Source of the DNA: Archaeoglobaceae archaeon
GTDB taxonomy: Archaea > Halobacteriota > Archaeoglobi > Archaeoglobales > Archaeoglobaceae
Assembly: GCA_015523335.1 (NCBI GenBank)
Contig: WAKM01000022.1
Location: 1-56,391 of the forward strand
Direction of reading: 5' to 3'
Length of the DNA stretch: 56,391 nucleotides
Both the position numbers and the translations under genes were made by a program. A model generated the notes under the pieces. That model worked only from the letters and a program-made list of their open reading frames with translations, made no database searches and was not told the origin of the DNA. Of this stretch, positions 9,125 through 18,194 are shown in pieces. How positions within the stretch are numbered: the first letter of the stretch is position 1; each line of letters starts with the position of its first letter.

Positions 9125-11580
9125 CTTCTCACGATCTTATCCAATTCAACCAAAGCCTGAATCGGAGTTAGATTAACGACCTCAATTTTTGCTATCTCCC
9201 TCAAAAACGATGCGATGCTCCCATCTAAATCCGAGCTTCTCATCTCAAGCAACTCGAAAGCCCTTTTTATAACCTCCTCCGGCAGATTCGCCATGCTTGC
9301 AACCTTAATTCCGTAGCTCTCGCTCGAAGCTCCTCTTCTAATTTTCCTATCGAATTCAATCTTACCGTTTTCTTCTTTAATTCCAAAATGGTAATTCCTC
9401 ACACCCTCAAGCTTGTTTTCGAGCACTGAAAGCTCGTGGTAATGGGTTGCGAACAGAGTCTTGGCTCCTATTCTGTCGTGAATGTATTCCACGATAGCCC
9501 AAGCCAAGCTTAAGCCGTCTTTGGTGCTCGTACTCTTTCCCACTTCGTCGAGCAAAATTAAGCTTCTATTTGTGGCGTTTCTGAGTATCTTTGCTATCTC
9601 ATCCATTTCAACCATGAACGTGCTGTAACCTCTGGTTATATCATCTACTGACCCTATTCTCGTAAATATTCGATCTACAATTCCTATAACCGCATAGCTT
9701 GCCGAAACGAAGCTTCCGATCTGCGCCAAGATTGTAATCAAAGCCACCTGCCTCAAGTAAGTTGACTTTCCGGCCATGTTTGGGCCGGTGATAATCAAAA
9801 TTCTGCTGTTCTTTTCGAGAGTAACGTCGTTAGGAACGAATTTCGTCGTAAGTTCGACGGTAGGATGCCTTCCGTCCCTCACGATTATGTCGTAGCCTTC
9901 GTTCACCTTCGGGCGGGTGTAGTTGTATAGAACTGCAACTTCAGCGAGAGATGCTAAGACATCCAACTCAGCTATTTTGCTTGCGCAGTCTCTTATCCTA
10001 TCCACATGCTTCGCCACTTCGTTCCTAATGCTCTCGAATATCTCATACTCAAGCGATTTTATCTTCTCCTCGCAAGCCAGTATCTTCTCCTCCCTCTCCT
10101 CAAGCTCCGGAATCGTATACCTCTCGGCATTAACGAGAGTCTGCTTTCTCTTGTAATGCTTCGGAACAAGCTTTATCTTCGACTTGGGAACTTCGATGTA
10201 GTATCCGAATACGGTGTTGTATCCAACTTTCAAGCTCTCAATTCCAGTCTTCCGTCTTTCCCTTTCTTCTATCATCTTTATAAAACTCTCATGCTCTCTC
10301 TTCAGATTCCTTAGCCTATCGAGTTCTTCGCTGAAGCCATCCTTGATTATTCCACCCTCCTTAACAGTTATGGGCGGATCATCGACTATAGCGGAATCTA
10401 TAAGTTTGCACACATCGTCAAGCGTATCCAGATTGGATATTATGCTCTGAAGCTTTTTAGATGTAAAATTGAATTGCTTGAGCTTTGAAACAGCCTTAAG
10501 AGAATTTTTCAAAGCAACAAGATCCCTTGCGTTCGCAGATTTAAAGTCGATTCTGCTTACGATCCTCTCCAAATCGTAAACATCTCTCAGGATCTCCCTT
10601 ATGTTCTGTCTCAAGAAGGATTTCTCCTTAAGTTCTTCAACAGCATCGAGCCTGCTTTCTATTTCGTCTATATCGAGCAGAGGTCTCTGAAGCCATTTTT
10701 TAAGCAATCTGCTACCCATTGCGGTTACAGTTCTATCCAAAACTTCGATCAGCGTACCCCTTCTGCTTCCGTCGATTATGTTCTTGCATATCTCCAGATT
10801 CCTGAGCGTCGTCGAATCCAGAACCATGTAATCTTGAGTCGAATACCTTTGCAATCTGAAGTTGAGAGTTTTAAGTAGAAGAGCATCCTTCACGTAGCTT
10901 AAAACTGCTCCACAAGCTCTGATGGATGCATTCGTGAGATCGAGATTCTTAGCTTCAGGAATCGACTCCAGAAGTTTTAGAGCATTTTCAAGTGAGAATT
11001 TTTCCTCCTCAACCTTATGGACGGTTTTAACGATTTTTCTTATTTCGTTCGCAAAATCCTCATCGAAATCATCCGGAATTATGCACTCAACAGGATTGAA
11101 CTTCAAAATTTCGGCTATGACTTCGTCCTTCGACGATACTGTCGTGGTGAAAAACTCACCGGTTGAAACGTCCAAAAATGCAATTCCATAGCCGTCATCC
11201 TCAACGACAGCCATCAGGTAATTATTTTCTTTCGTGAGAAGCTCCTCTTCGATAAGAGTTCCGGGAGTGATTACCCTAACAACTTCCCTTTTAACTAAAC
11301 CTTTCGCTTTGGAAGGATCCTCAACCTGCTCGCATATCGCAACTTTGTAGCCCTTCTCAATTAGCCTCTTTATGTATGGAAAAACCGCATGATGAGGAAC
11401 CCCAGCCATCGGATGCTTTTTATCTCTGGAAGTCAGAACTATGCCCAACTCCCGCGATGCTATCTCCGCATCTTCATCGAATAGCTCGTAGAAGTCCCCT
11501 ACTCTGAAAAATAGTAGGGCGTCCTTATATTTTTGCTTAATTCTATAATACTGTTCCATCATTGGCGTCAGCTTTTTCAT
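9100..11580 (-). CDS. mutS: DNA mismatch repair protein MutS (MutS1)
   Basis: The 826-aa protein has the full MutS1 layout. The mismatch-reading domain I carries the Phe-x-Glu motif (F30-Y31-E32 in GDFYELF). Connector, core and clamp regions follow, and then the ABC ATPase with GPNMAGKSTYLRQ near residue 600, LDEVGKSTS and a FATHYHEL motif. The length equals bacterial MutS1, not the short MutS5-like archaeal forms. MutS1 is patchy in Archaea and probably spread by transfer. No mutL is present in this window. The ATG at 11580 has a TATA box 28 bp upstream, suggesting a leaderless mRNA. It is divergent from a DUF134 gene. Confidence 0.97.
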   Translation of the reverse strand: MKKLTPMMEQYYRIKQKYKDALLFFRVGDFYELFDEDAEIASRELGIVLTSRDKKHPMAGVPHHAVFPYIKRLIEKGYKVAICEQVEDPSKAKGLVKREVVRVITPGTLIEEELLTKENNYLMAVVEDDGYGIAFLDVSTGEFFTTTVSSKDEVIAEILKFNPVECIIPDDFDEDFANEIRKIVKTVHKVEEEKFSLENALKLLESIPEAKNLDLTNASIRACGAVLSYVKDALLLKTLNFRLQRYSTQDYMVLDSTTLRNLEICKNIIDGSRRGTLIEVLDRTVTAMGSRLLKKWLQRPLLDIDEIESRLDAVEELKEKSFLRQNIREILRDVYDLERIVSRIDFKSANARDLVALKNSLKAVSKLKQFNFTSKKLQSIISNLDTLDDVCKLIDSAIVDDPPITVKEGGIIKDGFSEELDRLRNLKREHESFIKMIEERERRKTGIESLKVGYNTVFGYYIEVPKSKIKLVPKHYKRKQTLVNAERYTIPELEEREEKILACEEKIKSLEYEIFESIRNEVAKHVDRIRDCASKIAELDVLASLAEVAVLYNYTRPKVNEGYDIIVRDGRHPTVELTTKFVPNDVTLEKNSRILIITGPNMAGKSTYLRQVALITILAQIGSFVSASYAVIGIVDRIFTRIGSVDDITRGYSTFMVEMDEIAKILRNATNRSLILLDEVGKSTSTKDGLSLAWAIVEYIHDRIGAKTLFATHYHELSVLENKLEGVRNYHFGIKEENGKIEFDRKIRRGASSESYGIKVASMANLPEEVIKRAFELLEMRSSDLDGSIASFLREIAKIEVVNLTPIQALVELDKIVRRCREILKE

Positions 11581-11602
11581 TCAACTCAAGCGTTCGGCAA
11601 AC

Positions 11603-11614
11603 AACTATATAAAT
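11603..11614 (-). promoter_or_regulatory. TATA box of mutS
   Basis: CATTTATATAGT on the minus strand is centred 28 bp before the mutS ATG. It occupies the 81-bp gap shared with the divergent DUF134 gene, whose own weaker AATTTAT box is at 11632-11638. Confidence 0.5.
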
Positions 11615-11661
11615 GATGATTACCGAAAAGCAATTTATCTCATAAAATCGAAGTTTAAATT

Positions 11662-12102
11662 GTGCCCCGAAGAAAGAAGTGCAGATGGGTTTCGCTTGAA
11701 CTGCCGAGTAAAATCGAAGGGGAGATAGAGATCTCGGCGGATGAACTTGAAGCTATAAGGCTTGCGGATGTGGAGGGGCTGAGCCAAACCGAAGCCGCTA
11801 AACTCATGGGTATCAGTCAACCCACTTTCCACAGAATACTTAAGGAGGCAAGAAGGAAGATAGGTAAGGCTCTGATCGAGGGGCTGAATATTAGGGTTGT
11901 TGGAGGTGAGCACATAATGAGGAGGTTTAGGTGTTTTGACTGCGGTCATGAGTGGGAGGAACCCTTCGGGACCGGAAGACCCGAAGCATGTCCGAAGTGT
12001 GGTAGCCCTAACATCCACAGAATAGATGCCGGAAGGGGAAAGGGCGGTGGCGGAGGTGGAAGAGGTAGAGGCTGGTGCGGAGGCAGAGGTAGGTTAGAAT
12101 AG
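11662..12102 (+). CDS. DUF134 DNA-binding protein with Zn ribbon and Gly/Arg-rich tail
   Basis: The N-terminal 95 residues match DUF134: MPRRKKCRWV, then a sigma-region-4-like HTH (LSQTEAAKLMGISQPTFHRI). A zinc ribbon follows (FRCFDCGHEWEEP and CPKCGSPNIHRID, about residues 94-122). The last 24 residues are almost all Gly and Arg with one CGG. It is probably a transcription regulator, target unknown. The start is GTG at 11662, where homologues begin with MPR. It is divergent from mutS. Confidence 0.85.
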   Translation: MPRRKKCRWVSLELPSKIEGEIEISADELEAIRLADVEGLSQTEAAKLMGISQPTFHRILKEARRKIGKALIEGLNIRVVGGEHIMRRFRCFDCGHEWEEPFGTGRPEACPKCGSPNIHRIDAGRGKGGGGGGRGRGWCGGRGRLE

Positions 12103-12117
12103 TTGACAACTCAAAGA

Positions 12118-12126
12118 TTTAAATAT
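12118..12126 (+). promoter_or_regulatory. TATA box of the UspA gene
   Basis: TTTAAATAT is centred 24 bp before the ATG at 12146, implying a leaderless transcript. Confidence 0.6.
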
Positions 12127-12145
12127 CCGAAACCAATCTTAAGGC

Positions 12146-12964
12146 ATGTTTGAAAGGATTCTATTCGCAACCGACTTTTCGGAACCCAATCTGAAAATAT
12201 TGGATTTTCTGCCGGAATTTAAAGAGATAGGAACCGAAGAAGTTGTTGTGGTTAGGGTGATCAATTTAAACAGGGTTGTAGGTGTTGCGGGCGGTATAAA
12301 CATAGACGAATACATCGAAGAGTGTAGGAGGGAAGCCGAATCTAAGCTTACCGAGATCGTCGGCAGAATCGAATGTTTGGGATTGAAGGCGAAGCCTATA
12401 ATTCCAATTCCAGCCGGTGATCCGGTAAACGAGATCATCAAGGCGGCAAAGGAAAATGATGCGAAGCTGATTCTGATGGGTTCGAGGGGAAGGGGAATAA
12501 TCAAGGAGATTCTGCTCGGTAGCGTTTCCGAAGGCGTTGCGAGGAAGTCGGACATTCCGGTGATGGTGATAAAGCACAAGACAGAAGTTAAGAGGTTGTT
12601 CGGTAGAATTCTCTACGCCCACGATCTGAAGGAACACTCCGAAAGGGTTATGAAATATGTCAAGTTCATTGCCGATAAAATCGGTAGCGAAATAGTCCTC
12701 GTCCACGTCGTTGAGAAGGGGGAGAAGTTGGCTGAGGAAAAGCTCAGGATCGTTGAGGACGAGTTGAGCGGATATAAATTTAAAACGATTGTTCGACACG
12801 GAACACCGCATAAGGAGATTTTGAAGGTATGCAACGAGGAATCCGCAACATCCGTATTCATAGGAGGCGGAGTTCCGGAAACCGTAACCGAAAAACTCTT
12901 GGGAAGCACGGCTGATGCTATTTTGAGATATTCAAAGGTTCCAGTTTTTATTGCCAAGTCTTAA
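12146..12964 (+). CDS. Tandem universal stress protein (two UspA domains)
   Basis: Two UspA folds occupy residues 1-143 and 150-272. The first has the ATP-binding pattern G-2X-G-9X-G-S (GSRGRGIIKEILLGS). The second (GGGVPETVTEKLLGS) has the spacing but lost the second Gly, so only the first half is likely to bind ATP. Each half starts with FxRILxAxD. No membrane segment is visible. The stress or partner it senses cannot be told from context. Confidence 0.93.
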   Translation: MFERILFATDFSEPNLKILDFLPEFKEIGTEEVVVVRVINLNRVVGVAGGINIDEYIEECRREAESKLTEIVGRIECLGLKAKPIIPIPAGDPVNEIIKAAKENDAKLILMGSRGRGIIKEILLGSVSEGVARKSDIPVMVIKHKTEVKRLFGRILYAHDLKEHSERVMKYVKFIADKIGSEIVLVHVVEKGEKLAEEKLRIVEDELSGYKFKTIVRHGTPHKEILKVCNEESATSVFIGGGVPETVTEKLLGSTADAILRYSKVPVFIAKS

Positions 12965-12996
12965 CCTTTTTATTTCCATAATTCTTAATTTGGTGG

Positions 12997-15312
12997 ATGA
13001 CCGTAAAGCAACTTATAGAAGAGGTCGAAAAAGCCACTATAACGGCTGTTGAGAATCGGCACAGATTTTTGGTGATGATCTGCTCAGAAAATGCAGACGA
13101 CAGAATCTTCAGACTTGCAAAGAGGGTTTACAGAAGATACTCCAAGGTGAAGGCTAAATTTGGGAAGGAGGACGAAGAAAGAGAAATACTCATCGCCGGA
13201 AGGTCATCCTTCTTGGAAAAAGCTCAGAAGTTTTTTTCCGGTAAGTTTGTTCACTATAAGGAATCTCCGTCCGTCTTGGGCGAAACTTATTCTTCCCTTC
13301 TAATCGACTTCACCGAAGGCTTTCACCCCAACGATTTGGGGATAATAGTTGAGACTATAGCCGAAGGTGGAATTATAATCGCAATTTCGCCTCCCATCCA
13401 TGCTTGGAACAATCTGATAAGCAAGTGGCACGAAGAACTGGTTAGCGAGCCTTACAGCGTTGAAGATGTGGTTCCCCGATTCTACAGACGCTTTATAAGA
13501 AGGACACTTCAGGCTGAGGGAATAATAGTGTTCGATGCGGACAAGAGGGAGGTCGTAAAGAGATACGAATTCAGAAAGGTCGAGAAATCGAGAGAGGAAA
13601 TAAGGATTCCAGAAGAGGAGAGGGAAATAAACAGGAAGCTATACAAGCTATGTGCCACGCAGGATCAGGTTAGGGTGCTCGAGCTGTTCGAACACTTCTT
13701 CGACAGAAAGAGGGATAGAAAAGCGGTGGTTATTACAGCGGACAGGGGAAGAGGAAAAACCGCTGTTCTCGGAATTGTGACGCCATACCTAATATGGCGA
13801 ATGTATAAGGTTTTAAAGAGGCCAGTTAGGATAATGGTCGTTGCTCCCACTCCTTATGCCGTCCAAACTTTTTTCAAGTTCCTGAAGAAGGGGTTGGTTC
13901 GTTACGGAATCAAATACAGAGTTAAGGAATCGAACGGACTCACTACAGTAATAAACTCGAAGTTTGCGAGGGTTGAGTATGTCGTTCCGAGGAGGGCTAT
14001 GGTCGAAAAGGATTTAGCAGACATAGTGATAGTCGACGAAGCCGCCGGAATAGACGTTCCGGTTTTGTGGAAGATCTCCGAAGGAGTGAAGTATATTATT
14101 TTCTCGACAACCATCCACGGATACGAAGGAGCCGGAAGAGGGTTCAGCATAAGATTTCTGAGAAAGCTTGAGAAGGACGAGACGATAGAGATCGAAAAGA
14201 TACATCTGACGGAGCCTATCAGATACGGAAAGGGTGATCCGATCGAGAAGTGGTTATACGATGTTCTACTGCTGGATGCACAGCCCGCCGAGTTGACGGA
14301 GGAAGATGTAAACACAATAAGGGAAGGGAAGCTCGATTTCGAGTTCTTGGATAAAGATAAGCTATTCGCCGATGAGAAGTTGCTCAGAGAGTTCTTCGGA
14401 ATATACGTCTTAGCCCATTACAGGAACAGACCTTCGGACATAGTTATCTTAGCCGATATACCGAACCACTTAGCCTTCAGGGTTGCAGTGAACGGTAAAA
14501 CGGTTTGTTCTCTGCACGTAGCTGTCGAGGGTAAGATGGACGACGAGACGATAAAAAAGATGGCTGAAGGTTACAAGCCGAGGGGGCAGATAATTCCAGA
14601 TCTGATCTTAAAGCACTATTGGGATTACGAGTTTCCAAAGCTCGTTGGAATCAGAATAGTCAGAATCGCCACGCATCCGAGCGTGATGAACATGGGAATT
14701 GGAAGCTTCGCCTTGCAGAAGATCGTGGAGTGGGCGCAATCGAAAGATATGGATTGGGTTGGTTCAGGCTTCGGAGTCTCGCCTGAGTTGATGAGGTTCT
14801 GGATAAAGAACGGATTCTATCCGGTTCACATTACACCGCAGAGAAACGAAGTTTCTGGGGAGCATACGCTCGTAGTCATAAGGCCACTAAAACCCCACGT
14901 ATACAGCAAGGTTGAGGATATAAATGCGGACTTCACGAGGAGGCTGATCGAATACCTAAGCGATGAACTGAGCGATTTGGAAACCGAAACCGCTGTAGGC
15001 TTACTCAGAAGTCTCATGAAGGATGCCAACATTCCAAAGCCTGAATTCGGAAGGGTTGAGAGGAAGAGAATAAAGAAGTATTTCCACGGGATGAGTCTCT
15101 ACGAATACGTATCGGATGTCGTAAGACCTCTCGTAAGGTATTATTACTCGAAGACAGACCGAATCGATTTGAGTGATGAAGAAGAGATCCTAGTGGTCGG
15201 CAAGTGCCTTCAGCTAAAGAAGTGGAGAGAGTTTGGAGAGAACTTTAAAGTCTACAAGGCTTTGCTCAAAGCTCTGAAGAAGATATGGGAGTGGTTCAGC
15301 GAAGAGGTATGA
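12997..15312 (+). CDS. tmcA: tRNA(Met) cytidine acetyltransferase TmcA
   Basis: It makes N4-acetylcytidine in RNA, using acetyl-CoA and ATP or GTP. Archaeal relatives (Nat10/Kre33 type) modify tRNA and rRNA widely, which helps thermophiles. The 771-aa chain has an N-terminal domain and a RecD-like helicase domain with Walker A ADRGRGKT (248-255) and IVDEAAGIDV. A GNAT domain (IRIVRIATHPSVMNMGIGSFAL; GVSPELMRFWIKNGFYPVHI) and a C-terminal tRNA-binding part follow. The ATG at 12997 follows GGTGG. Confidence 0.96.
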   Translation: MTVKQLIEEVEKATITAVENRHRFLVMICSENADDRIFRLAKRVYRRYSKVKAKFGKEDEEREILIAGRSSFLEKAQKFFSGKFVHYKESPSVLGETYSSLLIDFTEGFHPNDLGIIVETIAEGGIIIAISPPIHAWNNLISKWHEELVSEPYSVEDVVPRFYRRFIRRTLQAEGIIVFDADKREVVKRYEFRKVEKSREEIRIPEEEREINRKLYKLCATQDQVRVLELFEHFFDRKRDRKAVVITADRGRGKTAVLGIVTPYLIWRMYKVLKRPVRIMVVAPTPYAVQTFFKFLKKGLVRYGIKYRVKESNGLTTVINSKFARVEYVVPRRAMVEKDLADIVIVDEAAGIDVPVLWKISEGVKYIIFSTTIHGYEGAGRGFSIRFLRKLEKDETIEIEKIHLTEPIRYGKGDPIEKWLYDVLLLDAQPAELTEEDVNTIREGKLDFEFLDKDKLFADEKLLREFFGIYVLAHYRNRPSDIVILADIPNHLAFRVAVNGKTVCSLHVAVEGKMDDETIKKMAEGYKPRGQIIPDLILKHYWDYEFPKLVGIRIVRIATHPSVMNMGIGSFALQKIVEWAQSKDMDWVGSGFGVSPELMRFWIKNGFYPVHITPQRNEVSGEHTLVVIRPLKPHVYSKVEDINADFTRRLIEYLSDELSDLETETAVGLLRSLMKDANIPKPEFGRVERKRIKKYFHGMSLYEYVSDVVRPLVRYYYSKTDRIDLSDEEEILVVGKCLQLKKWREFGENFKVYKALLKALKKIWEWFSEEV

Positions 15313-15320
15313 TTTAAAAA
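15313..15320 (+). promoter_or_regulatory. TATA box of argJ, next to the tmcA stop
   Basis: TTTAAAAA begins immediately after the tmcA TGA (15310-15312) and is centred 25 bp before the argJ ATG at 15342. Confidence 0.55.
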
Positions 15321-15341
15321 TGCGTAGTGGTATTGTCCATC

Positions 15342-16496
15342 ATGATCACGGCAGTAGAGGGAGTCAAATGCTACGGAATCAAGGAAGGAAAGAACGGATT
15401 GGGGATAGTCGTTTGTAAGGGGAAGGTTGCGGGGGTTTTTACGAAGAACAGGTTTAAAGCCGCTCCGGTTGTAATCACTCAGGAGCACGTTAAGTATGGG
15501 GAAATAGAGGGGATAATCGTAAACAGCGGAAATGCTAACGCTTTTACCGGGGAAGAGGGTTTGAGAAACGCGAAGAGGATGGCTGAACTCCTTGCGAAAA
15601 AGCTGAAAGTTCCGATTCACAAGATCGCGGTAGCTTCGACGGGCGTAATAGGAGTTCAGTTGGACATGGAATGGATAGAAAGTAAGTTCGAGGAGGTCTT
15701 TGCAAACCTTGGAACGAGCAGAGAACATGCTTTAAGCTTTGCAAAATCAATCATGACGACCGATTCCTTTCCGAAGGAATGTTTGATTAGAGATCGATTT
15801 ACGATAGCTGGCGTTGCCAAGGGGGCTGGAATGATCGCTCCAAACATGGCTACGATGCTCGCTTTCATATTCACGGATGCGGACTTCGAGCCCGAAGAGC
15901 TTCGCGATATGCTTAGGAAAGCCGTAGATAGATCTTTCAACGTTACGGTTGTGGACGGAGACACTTCAACGAACGACATGGTTTTGCTGATAGCAACTGG
16001 AAAAAAGAAGGTCGATAGGAGGATTTTCGAGAAAAGGCTGACGGAAGTTTGCATGGATCTTGCGAAGAAGATCGCAAGGGATGGTGAAGGAGCGACTAAA
16101 TTCGTTGAAATTAGAGTCGAAGGGGCTAAGAACGATGAAGATGCTTTTAAAGCGGCGAAAACGGTGGCATCTTCGTTGCTAGTAAAAACAGCCATATTCG
16201 GAAACGATCCGAATTGGGGTAGGATCGTAGCAGCTTTGGGTTATTCCGGCGTTGAGGTTAGCGAGAATCTCGATCTTTCGATTGAGGGCTTTAAGGATGG
16301 TAACGCCGTGGGTAGCGTAGATCTCGTTAGAAACGGAAGATCGATGACGAACGAGAATAAGGCAAGAGAGATAATGGAGAAAAGCGATGAAATATTGCTT
16401 AAAATCGATCTTAAGGTTGGAAAGGGCAAGGGCTATGCGTTCGGATGCGATTTGAGCTACGAATACGTAAGAATAAACTCCGAATACACCACCTGA
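15342..16496 (+). CDS. argJ: Bifunctional ornithine acetyltransferase / N-acetylglutamate synthase
   Basis: It moves the acetyl group from N-acetylornithine to glutamate, and can also make N-acetylglutamate, in arginine synthesis. The precursor self-cleaves before the nucleophile Thr171 in GMIAPNMATML. Other ArgJ blocks are SGNANAFTG, ASTGVIGVQLDM, DTSTND and FGNDPNWGRIVAALGYSG. ATG 15342 (MITAVEGVKCYG) fits homologues and the TATA spacing better than the GTG at 15327. Whether it is mono- or bifunctional cannot be settled by reading. Confidence 0.96.
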   Translation: MITAVEGVKCYGIKEGKNGLGIVVCKGKVAGVFTKNRFKAAPVVITQEHVKYGEIEGIIVNSGNANAFTGEEGLRNAKRMAELLAKKLKVPIHKIAVASTGVIGVQLDMEWIESKFEEVFANLGTSREHALSFAKSIMTTDSFPKECLIRDRFTIAGVAKGAGMIAPNMATMLAFIFTDADFEPEELRDMLRKAVDRSFNVTVVDGDTSTNDMVLLIATGKKKVDRRIFEKRLTEVCMDLAKKIARDGEGATKFVEIRVEGAKNDEDAFKAAKTVASSLLVKTAIFGNDPNWGRIVAALGYSGVEVSENLDLSIEGFKDGNAVGSVDLVRNGRSMTNENKAREIMEKSDEILLKIDLKVGKGKGYAFGCDLSYEYVRINSEYTT

Positions 16497-16507
16497 GAGG
16501 TGTCGGT

Positions 16508-17245
16508 ATGCAGTTCGATTTAAACGTCGGAAGGAACTTCGTTCGAGTTTACGCCGAGAACGTGGTAGTTATCTGCCACGGATTGCCTTACGAACCATCT
16601 TCGGTAATCGCTAAAGGTTACGATAAGCTCGCGGAATTCTTCGCATGTAAGGGATTAAATTCCGTTATCTTCGACTTCTCCGGAACGGGCTTGAGCAAAG
16701 GATCGTTTAGCATCTCGAACTGGGTAGAAGACCTTATAAATTTAATCGAAAAGTTTAAATTCGTTCACTTGGTTGCGTTCAGCTTGGGCGGTGTGCCGGC
16801 AGTTTATTCAGCCCAGCTGGATAACGTAAAGAGCTTGGTGCTTGTTGCAGTCCCATGCAGTTTTGACATGCTTAGGGAGGATATGCTTATTCAGGCTCAT
16901 GCGAACGCGAAGCTCAGGGGTAGTTTAAAGGGTATTGGCGACCTCGAGAAGTTCTTAGAGAAGTTCAAGCGAGATATGGAAGAATTTGAACCTAAGAGGT
17001 GGATAGAGGAAATAAGAAAGCCCGTTCTGTTCGTTCACGGGACTGAAGATGATATAGTGCCATTCGAAAGCAGTAAGATGATGTTTGAGCTCGCTAAAGA
17101 GCCGAAGTATTTTGTGAAGGTGATAGGCGGTCATCACAGGCTGAGAGAGTATGAGAATGTCATGGATACTATTGCCAACTGGGTTGCCGTGCATTACGCC
17201 GGCGGAAGGTTTGAAGGTAAGATTTTGGAATTAGAGCAGAAATAG
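16508..17245 (+). CDS. Alpha/beta hydrolase
   Basis: The 245-aa protein has the alpha/beta hydrolase fold. It shows an oxyanion turn CHGLPYEP (23-30), nucleophile elbow AFSLGG with S92 (Ala in place of the usual first Gly), acid D181 or D182 in HGTEDDIVP, and His209/210 in GGHHRL. FDFSGTGLSKG is typical of the esterase/lipase group. The substrate is unknown. ATG 16508 is preceded by GAGAGGTG only 12 bases after argJ, so it is probably in that operon. Its end overlaps the convergent DUF1614 gene by 15 bases. Confidence 0.85.
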   Translation: MQFDLNVGRNFVRVYAENVVVICHGLPYEPSSVIAKGYDKLAEFFACKGLNSVIFDFSGTGLSKGSFSISNWVEDLINLIEKFKFVHLVAFSLGGVPAVYSAQLDNVKSLVLVAVPCSFDMLREDMLIQAHANAKLRGSLKGIGDLEKFLEKFKRDMEEFEPKRWIEEIRKPVLFVHGTEDDIVPFESSKMMFELAKEPKYFVKVIGGHHRLREYENVMDTIANWVAVHYAGGRFEGKILELEQK

Positions 17246-17920
17246 GGAAAATAAGACGGCGAAAACGCCGGTAAGAAATATTCCGTCGAAGGTTCCGGCG
17301 CCACCTATGCTTACGACACCGCTACCTATCTTTTCTATGTCCTTCAGGTGAAGTATATCCGCACCGAACAGAGCGGATAGAACTCCGGCAGAGAAGGCCA
17401 TTTTCGGCAGAAGCCATATCGGAAGTTTGAATGCCAAAACGACCAAGTAGCTCATGCATGCTGATAGGAGGGGAGGTATGAACATCGGAACCGCTATACC
17501 CAATCCGGGAACCGGTTTTGCGTAGAAGTATATTAAAATCGAGCATACGACAAACGTTATCAGCCACGGGACTATCGGTAACTCGGTCAGAAGTTTTAGG
17601 GCTAAGATTGAAGGCAGGATACATCCGCCCAAGTTTACCGCTATAACTATCCTCCGTCTTTCCGCAATGGTATAATAAATGGAACCGAAAATGTAGTATC
17701 GACTCACTACAACCTTCCCCTCCTTTTCGTATATGGGAATATTTATAAAACTGCCCAAGATTATTAGCGTAAAAACCGTAACCGCATCGAGATAGTTCAG
17801 TCCGAATACTATTTGAAATACTTTGGGCGTTGTTAGAACGAACAAAAGCGTGAAGAAGGGTAAAACTATGAAGAGGAAGAAAAACGGAAGGAGTAACGGC
17901 GGAAAAACGTATCTCCTCAT
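17231..17920 (-). CDS. DUF1614 integral membrane protein
   Basis: The 229-aa protein has about six or seven hydrophobic segments. The DUF1614 signature region near the C-terminus reads GADILHLKDIEKI then SIGGAGTFDGIFLTG, with NLGGCILP earlier (about residue 95). The biochemical role is unknown. It overlaps the preceding PRC-barrel gene by four bases (ATGA), so the two are translated together. Confidence 0.8.
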   Translation of the reverse strand: MRRYVFPPLLLPFFFLFIVLPFFTLLFVLTTPKVFQIVFGLNYLDAVTVFTLIILGSFINIPIYEKEGKVVVSRYYIFGSIYYTIAERRRIVIAVNLGGCILPSILALKLLTELPIVPWLITFVVCSILIYFYAKPVPGLGIAVPMFIPPLLSACMSYLVVLAFKLPIWLLPKMAFSAGVLSALFGADILHLKDIEKIGSGVVSIGGAGTFDGIFLTGVFAVLFSLFLL

Positions 17921-18153
17921 TTGATCTTCCTCTTGTCTATAACTATGTAGTCGCTTATAGCCTTTACACTGTCGAACGGTATCACGTAAAGTCCGTCTTC
18001 CATCTTCAGCCCGGGAATCTCCCTTATCGGCTTAACGAGCAAATGAAGAAGAGTTCCGGTCTTCAGATCCACCATGATATTATACAACTGCCCGACAACT
18101 GTTCCATCCGAAAGCGTTACGGTCTTCTTCGCTAAAGATCTTGCGGTGATCAT
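17917..18153 (-). CDS. PRC-barrel domain protein
   Basis: The 78-aa protein consists of one PRC-barrel: TVTLSDGTVVGQLYNIMVDLKTGTLLHLLV, then LYVIPFDSVKAISDYIVID. Single-domain PRC-barrel proteins are common in Archaea and have been proposed to act in RNA processing or cell division. Here it is coupled by a 4-bp overlap to DUF1614. ATG 18153 with GGTGATT upstream was preferred over TTG 18165 and GTG 18162. A minus-strand TATA (TAAATTTAAATA, 18183-18194) lies in the short gap after cdc48. Confidence 0.85.
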   Translation of the reverse strand: MITARSLAKKTVTLSDGTVVGQLYNIMVDLKTGTLLHLLVKPIREIPGLKMEDGLYVIPFDSVKAISDYIVIDKRKIK

Positions 18154-18194
18154 AACAATCACCAAGGATGAGTTGAGCAGAAAAATATTTAAAT

